A DNA stretch of 42,742 nt from Candidatus Auribacter fodinae (GTDB taxonomy: Bacteria > Auribacterota > Auribacteria > Auribacterales > Auribacteraceae): NCBI GenBank assembly GCA_003599815.1, contig QZJZ01000074.1, positions 1-42,742 of the forward strand, written 5' to 3'. The notes beneath the pieces were generated by a model that was not told where the DNA came from, searched no databases, and saw nothing but the letters and a program-made list of their open reading frames with translations. This document shows positions 10,801 to 17,994 of this stretch, one piece after another (within the stretch, counting starts at the first letter, position 1; each line of letters starts with the position of its first letter). Both the position numbers and the translations under genes were made by a program.

Positions 10801-13106
10801 TGACCTCAGAACAGCGCGAAGAATTGGGCATCACCTCATTGCCGACCAGCCTGCATCAGGCAATACAATGGTTAAATGAAGGCTCTTTCGCTCGCAGTGT
10901 ATTCGGCGACGAACTGATAGATTTCTTTATCAGCCGCGGATACTATGAATTCGGAGAAATACTGGATACGGGTAAAGTAGAAACCGCTGACGATGCTTTA
11001 AAAGTACTGCATGAGTACAATGTCCAGTTTATTGAGATCAAGTTTCCTGATCCTGAGGGCAGAATCCGTGGCGTGTACGCTACTACCGGTGAAGTAGAGG
11101 ATTTCTTTGAAAACGGTATTGGATTCGACGGATCTTCTATAGAAGGGTTCGGATTCATATCTCACAGCGATATGGTCGCGCAACTGGATCCGTCTTCTCT
11201 GCGGGTATTCGCTCCTGAAGACGGAGAACCGATGACCGCTACCGTTTGGGCACAGCCCATGGATCCGGCAGATAACAAAATTCGTAAACTGGAAACCAAA
11301 GGAACATATTCGTTCAGCCAGGAAGTAACCAAACCGGTAAACCGTGTTGAGGCAATCAGGCGTTTACGTGATGAAGGCATCAAAGAAGTTAAACTGGCTG
11401 TCACTGATATGTCTGGAGACCTGAAGTTCCTTACTGTCTCGCTTGAAACACTGGAAAAAAGCGAGCCGTACACCACAGGCATTCCGCTTCCGAATGAAGT
11501 TAAACAACAATTTGGTGACGCACGCGTACCCAGCGAACTGCTGGCATTTCCTGACCCGTCAACTCTGCGCATCATTGACTGGGAAGACGGTGTCACTCCT
11601 AAAGAAGCGTTTATGTACGTGGATGTAAAAACCACACAGGGAAACCTGTACAGGGGCGATCCGCGCACACACCTGAAACAAGTTACTTCCGACGCGTTTC
11701 AAAGCGGGTTTATCCCGATTCTCGCGCCGGAACCGGAATTTTTCATATTGAACCCCGACGGTTCGTTTCCTGATGACAACCGTTATTATGATGTGGCATC
11801 GGGCCTGCCCCAGAATATCAAAAAAACGCTTCGGGAAATCATGACCGCATCGGAAAATATCGGCATACGCATACGGTACGCGCACCATGAAGTCGCGCCG
11901 AGCCAGTATGAAATACCCATGGACCGCAAACCGGCTCTGGAAATGGCTGACGACATCATGCTGTACAAATATATAGTCAAAAAAGCGGCTGAACGCAATA
12001 ACCTGCGCGCTTCGTTCAACGCCAAAATATTACCGAACGAAAACGGAAGCGGCATGCACGTTCATCAATCGCTGAAACGGGTATCTGACGGCACAAATGC
12101 TTTTGCCACAGACTCCCGCACCGAATCCGGGCTTTCACCTCTCGGTGAATCATACGCGGAAGGCATACTCCGCTACGCGCCTGCATTAATGGCGCTGACC
12201 AATCAGCATCCCAACTCGTACGACCGCCTTGTACCGGGATATGAAGCGCCGGTCGTTCCGGTGATGGGTGTGCGCAACAGGTCAGCGATGGTTCGCATAC
12301 CGGGCTGGCCTGACGAGAGCAAAGGCGCGGCACGCATAGAATTCCGTATGCCCGACCCCATGGGAACCGCTCACCTTGCGTTCGCCGCAATGATCCACGC
12401 AGGACTGATCGGTATACGTGAAGGGCTTGAACCGCGCCCGCTGATATCTGAAAACGTATTTAAAATGGACGCACAGGAACTGGCTGACCGCGGCATAGAA
12501 ACCTTGCCCGCAAACTACGCCGAAGCGGTTAAAGCTCTGTCGGATAACAAAGTTATGCATTCATTTGTCGGTGACGGCATGGTACGCTATTTACGGTCGC
12601 GGGTCAGAGATATTCAGCGCGGAAGCGCGATGCACACCCGCATGACGGATTTTTCCATACGCGTTGCTGAAAGCGGCAGGATACACATACTGAGTGCCGT
12701 TGAACAGGCTGAACTTCGTGAACAGCTCAGAAACGAAGGCGTAACTATTTCTGATTCAGATACATCCTATATAAACCCCGACATACCTATTGGCGAAGGC
12801 ACGACAATCGGCGCTAATGTCAATATAACGGGGAATAACATCACCATAGGGAAAAATGTCACTATTCAGGACGGAGTCAGAATTGAAAATACCGGGCCGT
12901 ATAACCTTATCATTAAAGACGGCGCGTTTATCGGCGAAGGTGTTGTCCTTAGCGGTTCAACAGCGCATGAAACCGTTGTTTCAGGAACTTTGCAGGGTGG
13001 CGAAATCGTTGGATTCACGCCCGTTGCGGATACGGAAACAGTTGATGTCGGCACTTCACTGCAAAGAAATATCGCCGGCAGAGAGCTGATAAACAGTTCG
13101 TTATAA
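4833..13106 (+). CDS. Giant exported protein: TraB/ChaN-like region, three tandem glutamine synthetase units, GlmU-like beta-helix
   Basis: 2757 residues from the ATG at 4833. I prefer this start over a TTG 42 bases upstream because AAAGGGAG lies about eight bases before it and a clean signal peptide follows (ISLRPKL, then a hydrophobic run to about residue 22). Residues about 40-490 carry IQDAH (56-60) and, near 452, GGYHSEGI. This layout recalls the TraB/ChaN/Tiki fold. Residues 490-945 are unrecognised. Three GS units start near residues 947, 1497 and 2053. Each has an FDGSSI loop, a PEPEFF metal motif, HHEVAPxQxEI, NGSGMHVHQSL, the GFEAP or GYEAP flap, NRS-x-x-x-R, and R-x-E-x-R before PDP, matching type I GS of the Bacillus/archaeal kind. 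From about residue 2606 a GlmU-like linker leads into hexapeptide repeats of a left-handed beta-helix. GS joins glutamate and ammonia using ATP, but related ligases use other amines. Expression seems independent, with a strong terminator downstream. Function is inferred only. Confidence 0.85.
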   Translation: MISLRPKLITVVVALLLIAPVSGNGQNTRDTISIPLTTGTIDKSYKGGSDVEVILIQDAHCVYDVQANIAEILAVLHKDYNIDFIAMEGVTDKISTDRFQSFPLKDTRSFVSDLFTKKGLISGAEHYSITSDYPVVIWGIDDPELYRKNLNAYTGFLAIKDQASIIIDSLAASMAVLGQNLYTKEYIEFQAHADQYAEGVTAESLQNYIEMLEQYAEKYSIATTELNNFNSYLTFFRTEKDIDFMLVENQFSEVYTALLSVLTNDEQESLRKKDLYFKLNSISQHDYYTCIGELAANHPELALSDYPELAKYIDNLKLYASLNSTAVMKECSHLEESIAGALCTDPVQKQCRQFTRTVSVLERFIDLQPSRDDISFAHSNSEYFNVQALAEFVNTHPVLNKLNDNDAGILSRMFACFSDFYTTAEQRDTILVQNFLAKMNEQGAKTGILIAGGYHSEGIANHLREQNISHTVIMPAISENPQESPYLELLTGSSALQMLFADASASTLALASWMAETPIVNAERKQQLGTLLQSFFIGNAIKELSYSDAEFFQAGMEGALAKAEELLGTWQTKNAPSIKITEINKIGTVLFVVVSINDTPVVFTYYNTLDFNVNLILPTKRRPLDSFTDDQVVQEIHTYSAYQSFIKNAPQIPDTLPSNKPALSVRLDQSGRYTVRLSNREINHMVNNEAVVTMISDIARTIPNRDIKTRLENLIAQGQTRKFLLEFFDYYGKTIASMAELLFSKYEGVDDRLWIQLGLNGAQLTSIDTTAHKVMIDVNALRSTGLLFAQIEHGFLFNVYEPHVERALRTLEMSDDEIERYKFAVSEFFVTLKLLKRYQSYGMDRVLGDQTYRTMLSLVGTPFVSYNEITLAESTDEERFLGAIELIKKRYPTHGDVISALEGENQYLLRDIQFKLQQSLEEEQGEFEFVERSLPETVSIPVPKTIDDAAEQLKKHNVEFLEIKFLDPKGGRRGVLAPIGEVNDFLENGIGFDGSSIPGFGFISASDMVARLDPTRLKIYKAKPGEPIKASIWAVPMAPEKNKQRTLQNPPVFRKNIPVAKTKEDVLQQMTEKGIKSARLAIVDSTGHLKYVTVPLSELQQDGIWQKGISLPLETRQSLATMEATDDLRAVPDPTTMRIIDWHDGSVPELFMYVDLINKNGAPFEGDFRNVLKNVVTRAAAQDLEPIVAPEPEFFLLDKNGNLIDNKAYYADLEGIAPAIRKTLQDIMTATQSIGVRVRYAHHEVAPGQYEIPMDRGNALGIADDIMLYKEIVRRAAQRNGLKSTFRAKVRPDINGSGMHVHQSLRRISTGENVFSDQNDPMRLSQTAKSYSEGLMQHAREISALTNQHANSYERLTPGFEAPIAIAWGLRNRSALVRVPGWPDESKGAARVEYRGPDPMGTTHLTFAAIIAAGLDGVEKNLQVRPAVTGNIYKLNSQEREAQGITSLPTSMEEAVDSLEDSEFVASFLPEGVQKFLAYRGRKLKEKVIDTGTIASIEDAAQAMSKNKIAFVEVKFVDPKNNVHSVLAPATFVKSLLEDGVGFDGSSIPGYGGISASDMSLRIDPATLRVFEGQNGNPNHAEIWGVPMDPAENTPRELAYQVQKFQKREIPASKDDVIRNLEEKGITEVQFAIPDHSGTLQFQTISLEALKTGTIFENGFEIDEKLGRLLPTNKSTAGFKAVPDISSLRILDLQDGSPLEAIMYVDMMRPDGTPFGDFRQQLKRLEAEARDKFNAEPLMAPEPEFFILKPNGALVDDFGYYDEIGGMSEEIYNAMSEILLASQSVGIDTRYVHHEVAPAQFEIPVGVATAVEAADNTMLFKWLAQRIAQKYGMQASFNPKVTPEENGSGMHVHQSLRDITTGKNLFSNTEDETGLSDLAKAYVGGIMHNIREITALTNQTKDSYKRLVPGFEAPIAVAWGMKNRSAIIRIPGWADPRLARIEVRSPDPHGNVHQVFAALLAAGLQGVEQNIQPPKRITSNDYAGGNIYRMTSEQREELGITSLPTSLHQAIQWLNEGSFARSVFGDELIDFFISRGYYEFGEILDTGKVETADDALKVLHEYNVQFIEIKFPDPEGRIRGVYATTGEVEDFFENGIGFDGSSIEGFGFISHSDMVAQLDPSSLRVFAPEDGEPMTATVWAQPMDPADNKIRKLETKGTYSFSQEVTKPVNRVEAIRRLRDEGIKEVKLAVTDMSGDLKFLTVSLETLEKSEPYTTGIPLPNEVKQQFGDARVPSELLAFPDPSTLRIIDWEDGVTPKEAFMYVDVKTTQGNLYRGDPRTHLKQVTSDAFQSGFIPILAPEPEFFILNPDGSFPDDNRYYDVASGLPQNIKKTLREIMTASENIGIRIRYAHHEVAPSQYEIPMDRKPALEMADDIMLYKYIVKKAAERNNLRASFNAKILPNENGSGMHVHQSLKRVSDGTNAFATDSRTESGLSPLGESYAEGILRYAPALMALTNQHPNSYDRLVPGYEAPVVPVMGVRNRSAMVRIPGWPDESKGAARIEFRMPDPMGTAHLAFAAMIHAGLIGIREGLEPRPLISENVFKMDAQELADRGIETLPANYAEAVKALSDNKVMHSFVGDGMVRYLRSRVRDIQRGSAMHTRMTDFSIRVAESGRIHILSAVEQAELREQLRNEGVTISDSDTSYINPDIPIGEGTTIGANVNITGNNITIGKNVTIQDGVRIENTGPYNLIIKDGAFIGEGVVLSGSTAHETVVSGTLQGGEIVGFTPVADTETVDVGTSLQRNIAGRELINSSL
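7671..9290 (+). repeat. Glutamine synthetase unit 1 of the giant protein
   Basis: Residues about 947-1485. A first beta-grasp domain carries FDGSSI (Asp993, the residue that in type I GS completes the neighbour's active site). A second, diverged beta-grasp (about 1062-1150) lacks the FDGSSI loop but keeps the VPDPTTMRI strand and runs directly into the catalytic barrel. Metal ligands fit PEPEFF (E1191, E1193) and HHEVAPGQYEI (E1244, E1251). NGSGMHVH supplies H1300 and H1302. All key residues look intact. Confidence 0.85.
9318..10970 (+). repeat. Glutamine synthetase unit 2 of the giant protein
   Basis: Residues about 1496-2045, same layout as unit 1. FDGSSI includes Asp1544 and PEPEFF gives E1742 and E1744. 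The metal motif reads HHEVAPAQFEI, with Ala replacing Gly. The segment between the NRSAIIR arginines and R-x-E-x-R is shorter than in units 1 and 3, which share GWPDESKGAAR. Active-site residues appear conserved. Confidence 0.85.
10980..12650 (+). repeat. Glutamine synthetase unit 3 of the giant protein
   Basis: Residues about 2050-2605. It keeps FDGSSI, PEPEFF, HHEVAPSQYEI, NGSGMHVHQSL, GYEAPV and the R-x-E-x-R motif. It differs after the flap, where VPVMGVRNRS replaces the AWGxRNRS of units 1 and 2, losing the tryptophan near the ATP and glutamate region. That could change the substrate or weaken catalysis. Confidence 0.85.
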
Positions 13107-13128
13107 TTATCACAAAATTGGGTATGCT

Positions 13129-13260
13129 CTAAGTTCCTCTTTTAAGATGTCATCACGAGCGTTAGCGACGTGGTGATCTCAAACTGAATAGAGCTGGGAG
13201 TGCCACAGCCCCTTCGGGGCAGGGCAATGACAGTCTCTTGTGACTTTTTCATAGCTCTCA
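13129..13260 (+). repeat. Intergenic palindromic repeat, copy 1
   Basis: About 132 bp that is nearly identical to 21070-21204, in the same orientation. It includes ATGTCATCACGAG at the left, an inner GTTAGCGACGTGGTGAT stem, a GCCCCTTCGGGGC hairpin, and an imperfect right arm GGCAATGACAG. It lacks three bases (GAG) present in copy 2. The style recalls the widespread non-coding palindromic elements with TGTCATTGCGAG ends. Confidence 0.85.
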
Positions 13261-13278
13261 ATTTACAGTCAAACAACA

Positions 13279-13319
13279 GGGCGGAAAAGAAGTTAAGTTC
13301 TTTTCCGCCCTTTGTGTTT
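13279..13319. terminator. Strong bidirectional terminator between the GS-fusion gene and the Kelch protein gene
   Basis: A perfect 13-bp stem (GGGCGGAAAAGAA with TTCTTTTCCGCCC) closes a 6-base loop. It is followed by TTTGTGTTT on the plus strand and TGTTGTTT on the minus strand. It sits about 170 bases after the GS-fusion stop and 26 bases after the convergent gene's stop, so it can serve both. Confidence 0.9.
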
Positions 13320-13335
13320 AAGTGCTTAATCCAAT

Positions 13336-16300
13336 TTAGTTTTCGTCCGACTGAACACCGATAAAATTATCAATCTCCACGTCGCCTGATGCATAAAAAT
13401 CTTTAGAGGTTTGCATAAATATAATCTCAATTTTTTGCACCATCGTAAAATCCGGTGTTTTCCAATACGCCTCGGCAGAATTCACTTCAGCAATATCAAA
13501 TACCATGGTTTCCCAGCCCTGCGAAGCGGAGGGTATAGAGCGCAGTTTTGAATCAGGAACTCTGAACGGAAGAATTTCGTCTGTTTCGATGCATCGCGCA
13601 AATATCTGAACGCCTATTACTTGCGGAACACTAAACGGCAAATTCGTTTTTACGTCAAACGCGATTTTCGAATTAGAAAAATCCTTAGCCGGCGACCATG
13701 CGCTCCACTGTCCGATGCCAATAGGCGCCCATACGGGCGGAACATCGCCATAAGGGGAATACAGGCCAATCCGTACAAAGTTATTAACACCATCACCGGC
13801 GATAATCCTATAGGTATGCTGTTGCCCAAAAACAAACCATTGAGAAACGCTATTCGGATCATTGCCTGCTGTGTAGGCGTTATAATCTTCTTTAAAAATA
13901 ATCGTATCAGGAAAATTCGGATTGGTATTAAACACTATGCTTTCCTGATAATCATTGATCCCGTCATTATCCACATCATCGTCAAGCGGTGACGATCCAA
14001 ACGCAACCGCTTCGGCATAATCAGATAAGCGGTCACCGTCATTATCAGCATTATACTTATCCGTACCAACAAGCAGTATGTTCCCCGCAGTGTCAAGCGG
14101 CAAACCGAAATCTTCGTCATTGTCTGTGAGCAGGTCATTATCGGAATCAATTCCTCTGCGTGATAAATACGGTTTGTCATCAGACTGCTGAGCATAATAA
14201 GAATCCACCTCCTGATCTGTACGACCCTGCCCGGTATTGAATAAATAGAGAATTTCATCTTCGGTCAATGCTCTGCTGTGGATACGCAGTTCATCGATCC
14301 AGCCGTTAAAGTTAGACGCTAATGAATCAATACCGCCGGCAACACGCAGGCTCGAACCGCTCAACGGCGTAGACAGTTTGAACGAGTTTAATCTGTTAAT
14401 CCCGTCAATATATTCGATAACATTCGAGCCGTTGTATACAGCAGAATAAAAATGCCATCCGCCTTCGATAAAATAAGAATCCATATCCCTTATTGCCGTT
14501 TTTTCAGCAGATAAGAACGACTGCCCGCTACTGTCCCATAATTCCAGTTTCGGTAAACTGGTTACCAGTCCGGATGTTATGCCGCCATCAGAGGTAACGG
14601 CGCTCACAAAACAATAGTTTTTTAATTCACCTGACTGTTCATATAAATCATCAGATTTGAACCAGAAAGATACCGTAAACGTACCCGCGCCGGCAAGAGG
14701 GTTGGATATCGCCTGAAGAAACCCCTGCTGTCCCCCTGTAAACCGGAATGCGCCGCCTATCAGCCCGTCACAGTCGGGATACGCCTGAGCGGCACTTTGA
14801 ATGGATGCATCCACTCCATTGCCGCTTCTGTCATAAACCACGCCTTCGGATAGATTGTAATCAGCTTCATCAAAAGGATAATACACAGCCAGTGAGTCAC
14901 CCGTCGCACTGATTGAAAAATTAAAATTCGACATATCCGATGCAGTTATATCCTCAGCAAGATCCGATGCCGTAACCTTGATTTTATAATCGGCCGCATC
15001 AGTTGACTCAGAAAATGTAATGGTTGTCACATAGACAGCAGACTCGACATTCACTTCCATGGCAGTAGCGATACTGCGATAAAAAACGCCGCCCTGATAT
15101 AAGTCCACATCAACATAGAGAGTCTCAGAATCAGTGTCATAGACTTCAAATGTTACTGAAATCGTATCAGACACTTCATAACTTTCTCCACCGTTTGGCG
15201 TTATAACCGTGCACACAGGCGATTCCGAAGATAAATCCCGCGCGCCTGATTCATGAAGCGGCATGTTGGCATACCCATTCTGGCTCGGCATCTCATAAAA
15301 ATGATATGCTATACCAGCCAGAGCGGCATTGGATGCGTACATTGTTTCAGTTCGTCGCGCCATAATGTCGAGACGAGTATTGCCTGCTTCCCAGAAAGAA
15401 ACATTTACTCCCGGATCCTGCCAGTTATTAAACAATGTCTCAAAAGCAACATAAACCGAATCAGAGGCCCCAGCATACGCAAGTTCATGCTGGCTTAAGC
15501 CCGGAGCATCGGCGCCGATGTTATAGTTCATGATTGATATAAAATCAACATCATCAAGTATATGCTTAAATACATCTTTAGTTGATGATTCATGCGTCAC
15601 TTCGCAATACGTTATTTCCTCTCCATTTTCCACGTACCGTTCGTACCAGAACGGAATTGAAACACCAAATCGAAAATCACTGACATACCAGCTTTTCCCG
15701 TTAATGTAATTCGCATATTCATGAATCCCATCAGTAAAATCAGTTAGTATTTCTCCTTTCACAGAAGGATTGCCCGTTTTGTACGCATCCAACAAATGCG
15801 GCTCTATATCAAAATGAATACCGTCAAAGCGTTCTTCGGGCAGGACGGTCGTAAATGCTGAATTATAGGCGTTTACCGCATCAATATGCTGTTTTGCAGT
15901 CGAAATTTCAGAAGACAGCGCCCACGCAGGGTCGCCAGCCAAATAATAAGCTTTAATCCCACGGCTATGGAGTTCGGCGATAAAACGCCGAATTTTACTT
16001 ACTTCCTCGTGATTAACCGGATAATCCTTGAGATACTGTCCATCTCTCCTGAAAGCAAAAAATACCGTATCAATCTTGTTGCGTTCAATGCCGTGCGGGG
16101 CATTGACAAAGCTCAGAAAATTCTTCAGTGCAAGTTCAGAATCAAGCAGAGTTATGGTTTCGTCCCACAAATAAATTGCCTTGCTTCCGCCGGCAGGTTC
16201 GGAAAGATTATTGAAATATGCTACTGAATCTTCATTTGTCCATACTCCTTTTTCCACACTTCCACCTTCCCATGTGTGCAAACGGCTTCTGAACAAAACA

Positions 16301-17790
16301 TAATTCAGGCTTGTAGAGCCAGCCCGCCAGGGATTAGACGAATTGAGTTTAAAATTCCATAGAATCTTTACTCTGTTGTTCGCAGGCTCAGGAGTTATAC
16401 TCACCGACAAGGTGCTACTATCAAGATAGATGTATTCAGGGGGATACGCTGCGTCTTGAGGGTAGAAATTATATGTCCCGGAATAACCCTGCTGAGGCGC
16501 AGTCCATGTGTTGAGATCCCCGTCATACCATACTTTAATACGTATAAATCCTTCATTATCAATGTTATTTGTCTCTATGAACTCAGGGTCGTATATTTCT
16601 AACGTGCAGGAAAATATACTAGTAATATTTTCAAGATAATAGACAGTTTCAACCTGATACGTGCCGGCAGAATCGATGCGCAATTCATCTATATCATGCG
16701 TTATTTCCCCGGCAGGTGAACAGGGCAGATACTCAAGCGAAGTAAGGTCAAGGCGATGAACTTTTTTTCTGGTAAAGTCAAACTGATCCATAAAATAAAC
16801 ATCGTTACCAAAAACGGTTAAATCATTGTGAAGTGTCTGGTGATAGAGTGAGGCAGACGCCAGAAAATCGCTGAAATCCATCCATGTCCATGCATCGGTC
16901 TCAAAATTATAGACATAGACCTTGTCTTTTATTGTGGATGATGATCCGGGGGTATTAAATCTATAAGAAACAAACAGATACGCTTTGTTCCCTTGTTTCA
17001 CCGTATCAAAATAAAAACCATACGTTGTTTCTGGGGCAGGTATATAAATGTCATCGTCAAGTTTTCGCCCGAACGACCATTTTTTTGTTTCAGGATCATA
17101 TATTTGTATGCGGGTACGGTAAAAATGCGTGCCGTACACTTCCTGATGCCCGCACCCGAACACATAGATTTTGCCGTCATGGACTTCCATAGAACCCCAT
17201 TCCACAGGATAGGGCATCGGAGCGCCTTGCGGTTCCCATTGCTCATTAATATTTTCCGCATCAGGATTGAATTTGTAGATATCATCCAATGCAAATCCCG
17301 GACTTCCATAGATACTGGTAGAACCAAACATCAGGTACACCGTACCGTTCACCGTAGCGCACTGCGGCGAAATTATTTTGTTTGGCAAAGTTCCGTAATT
17401 GGATGACTCACTCCATGAATTAGTTGCAGGGTTATATGCATATACCGCATCGCTCAGATTGCCCTGCCATCGCTGTCCGCCGATAAGGAAAATCCTGTCA
17501 TCCAGCTCAAATAGAGCAAAATGTGACCGTGTTTCCGGCATATTCGCCAGCTCGGCCCATGTGTTAGCCGCAGGATCATAGACTTCCGACTTATTCGCTC
17601 CGTTAACACCATAACCTGAATACCATGAGTAACCGCCGAAACAATAAATTTTATTGTTATACTCTATGGTTCTGCCAAGAACATGATAATAAATTGTCTC
17701 CGCAAGTTCTTCGCTGTACGCCCCCGCATAGCTGAATACCATAATGATGAAGAATACCACTGCAACGAGTAACGCTTTTGTCATTCGCAT
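13336..17790 (-). CDS. Secreted Kelch propeller / GH18-like barrel / LamG / thrombospondin-3 protein
   Basis: 1484 residues from the ATG at 17790, chosen because AGGAG lies seven bases upstream; a TTG at 17805 is less likely. Order: signal peptide; six Kelch-like blades (about 25-365, with FGG or IGG and YDP-x-x-x-x-W motifs); a beta-sandwich (370-505); a TIM-barrel-like domain (510-845) whose FDGIHFDIEPH near residue 660 resembles the GH18 signature DGxDxDxE, with His in place of the second Asp but the final Asp and Glu kept; an Ig-like domain (858-957); a LamG concanavalin domain (963-1187); three calcium-binding thrombospondin-3 repeats (1210-1290, DNDGD and DNDGIND); and a terminal module homologous to the one in the GH16-like protein. 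A surface glycan-binding and perhaps glycan-cleaving role is inferred. It lies 204 bases downstream of the 17995-21003 gene on the same strand. Confidence 0.75.
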   Translation of the reverse strand: MRMTKALLVAVVFFIIMVFSYAGAYSEELAETIYYHVLGRTIEYNNKIYCFGGYSWYSGYGVNGANKSEVYDPAANTWAELANMPETRSHFALFELDDRIFLIGGQRWQGNLSDAVYAYNPATNSWSESSNYGTLPNKIISPQCATVNGTVYLMFGSTSIYGSPGFALDDIYKFNPDAENINEQWEPQGAPMPYPVEWGSMEVHDGKIYVFGCGHQEVYGTHFYRTRIQIYDPETKKWSFGRKLDDDIYIPAPETTYGFYFDTVKQGNKAYLFVSYRFNTPGSSSTIKDKVYVYNFETDAWTWMDFSDFLASASLYHQTLHNDLTVFGNDVYFMDQFDFTRKKVHRLDLTSLEYLPCSPAGEITHDIDELRIDSAGTYQVETVYYLENITSIFSCTLEIYDPEFIETNNIDNEGFIRIKVWYDGDLNTWTAPQQGYSGTYNFYPQDAAYPPEYIYLDSSTLSVSITPEPANNRVKILWNFKLNSSNPWRAGSTSLNYVLFRSRLHTWEGGSVEKGVWTNEDSVAYFNNLSEPAGGSKAIYLWDETITLLDSELALKNFLSFVNAPHGIERNKIDTVFFAFRRDGQYLKDYPVNHEEVSKIRRFIAELHSRGIKAYYLAGDPAWALSSEISTAKQHIDAVNAYNSAFTTVLPEERFDGIHFDIEPHLLDAYKTGNPSVKGEILTDFTDGIHEYANYINGKSWYVSDFRFGVSIPFWYERYVENGEEITYCEVTHESSTKDVFKHILDDVDFISIMNYNIGADAPGLSQHELAYAGASDSVYVAFETLFNNWQDPGVNVSFWEAGNTRLDIMARRTETMYASNAALAGIAYHFYEMPSQNGYANMPLHESGARDLSSESPVCTVITPNGGESYEVSDTISVTFEVYDTDSETLYVDVDLYQGGVFYRSIATAMEVNVESAVYVTTITFSESTDAADYKIKVTASDLAEDITASDMSNFNFSISATGDSLAVYYPFDEADYNLSEGVVYDRSGNGVDASIQSAAQAYPDCDGLIGGAFRFTGGQQGFLQAISNPLAGAGTFTVSFWFKSDDLYEQSGELKNYCFVSAVTSDGGITSGLVTSLPKLELWDSSGQSFLSAEKTAIRDMDSYFIEGGWHFYSAVYNGSNVIEYIDGINRLNSFKLSTPLSGSSLRVAGGIDSLASNFNGWIDELRIHSRALTEDEILYLFNTGQGRTDQEVDSYYAQQSDDKPYLSRRGIDSDNDLLTDNDEDFGLPLDTAGNILLVGTDKYNADNDGDRLSDYAEAVAFGSSPLDDDVDNDGINDYQESIVFNTNPNFPDTIIFKEDYNAYTAGNDPNSVSQWFVFGQQHTYRIIAGDGVNNFVRIGLYSPYGDVPPVWAPIGIGQWSAWSPAKDFSNSKIAFDVKTNLPFSVPQVIGVQIFARCIETDEILPFRVPDSKLRSIPSASQGWETMVFDIAEVNSAEAYWKTPDFTMVQKIEIIFMQTSKDFYASGDVEIDNFIGVQSDEN

Positions 17791-17994
17791 CTGTCCACTC
17801 CTCAATTTAACTGTTTGTCATTGATGTCTATACTTGCCACTGTTCCAGTGCAAAAATTGTAGTCGGGGATTTATCGAATTAAACAATATAGTCTGTTATT
17901 TGTTCCATTCTTCTTTAAGATATTTTGAGCGCTTCTATAAGACCAAAACGATTATCTTCAACAACGCCAGTGAAATAAGAAAGGAAACAGCATA

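Noticed and set aside
7671-12650. Tandem repeats as a possible assembly artefact or CRISPR-like array
   Set aside because: The three ~1.65-kb units are clearly diverged at nucleotide and protein level and stay in frame, so they are genuine old duplications, not collapsed or duplicated reads.
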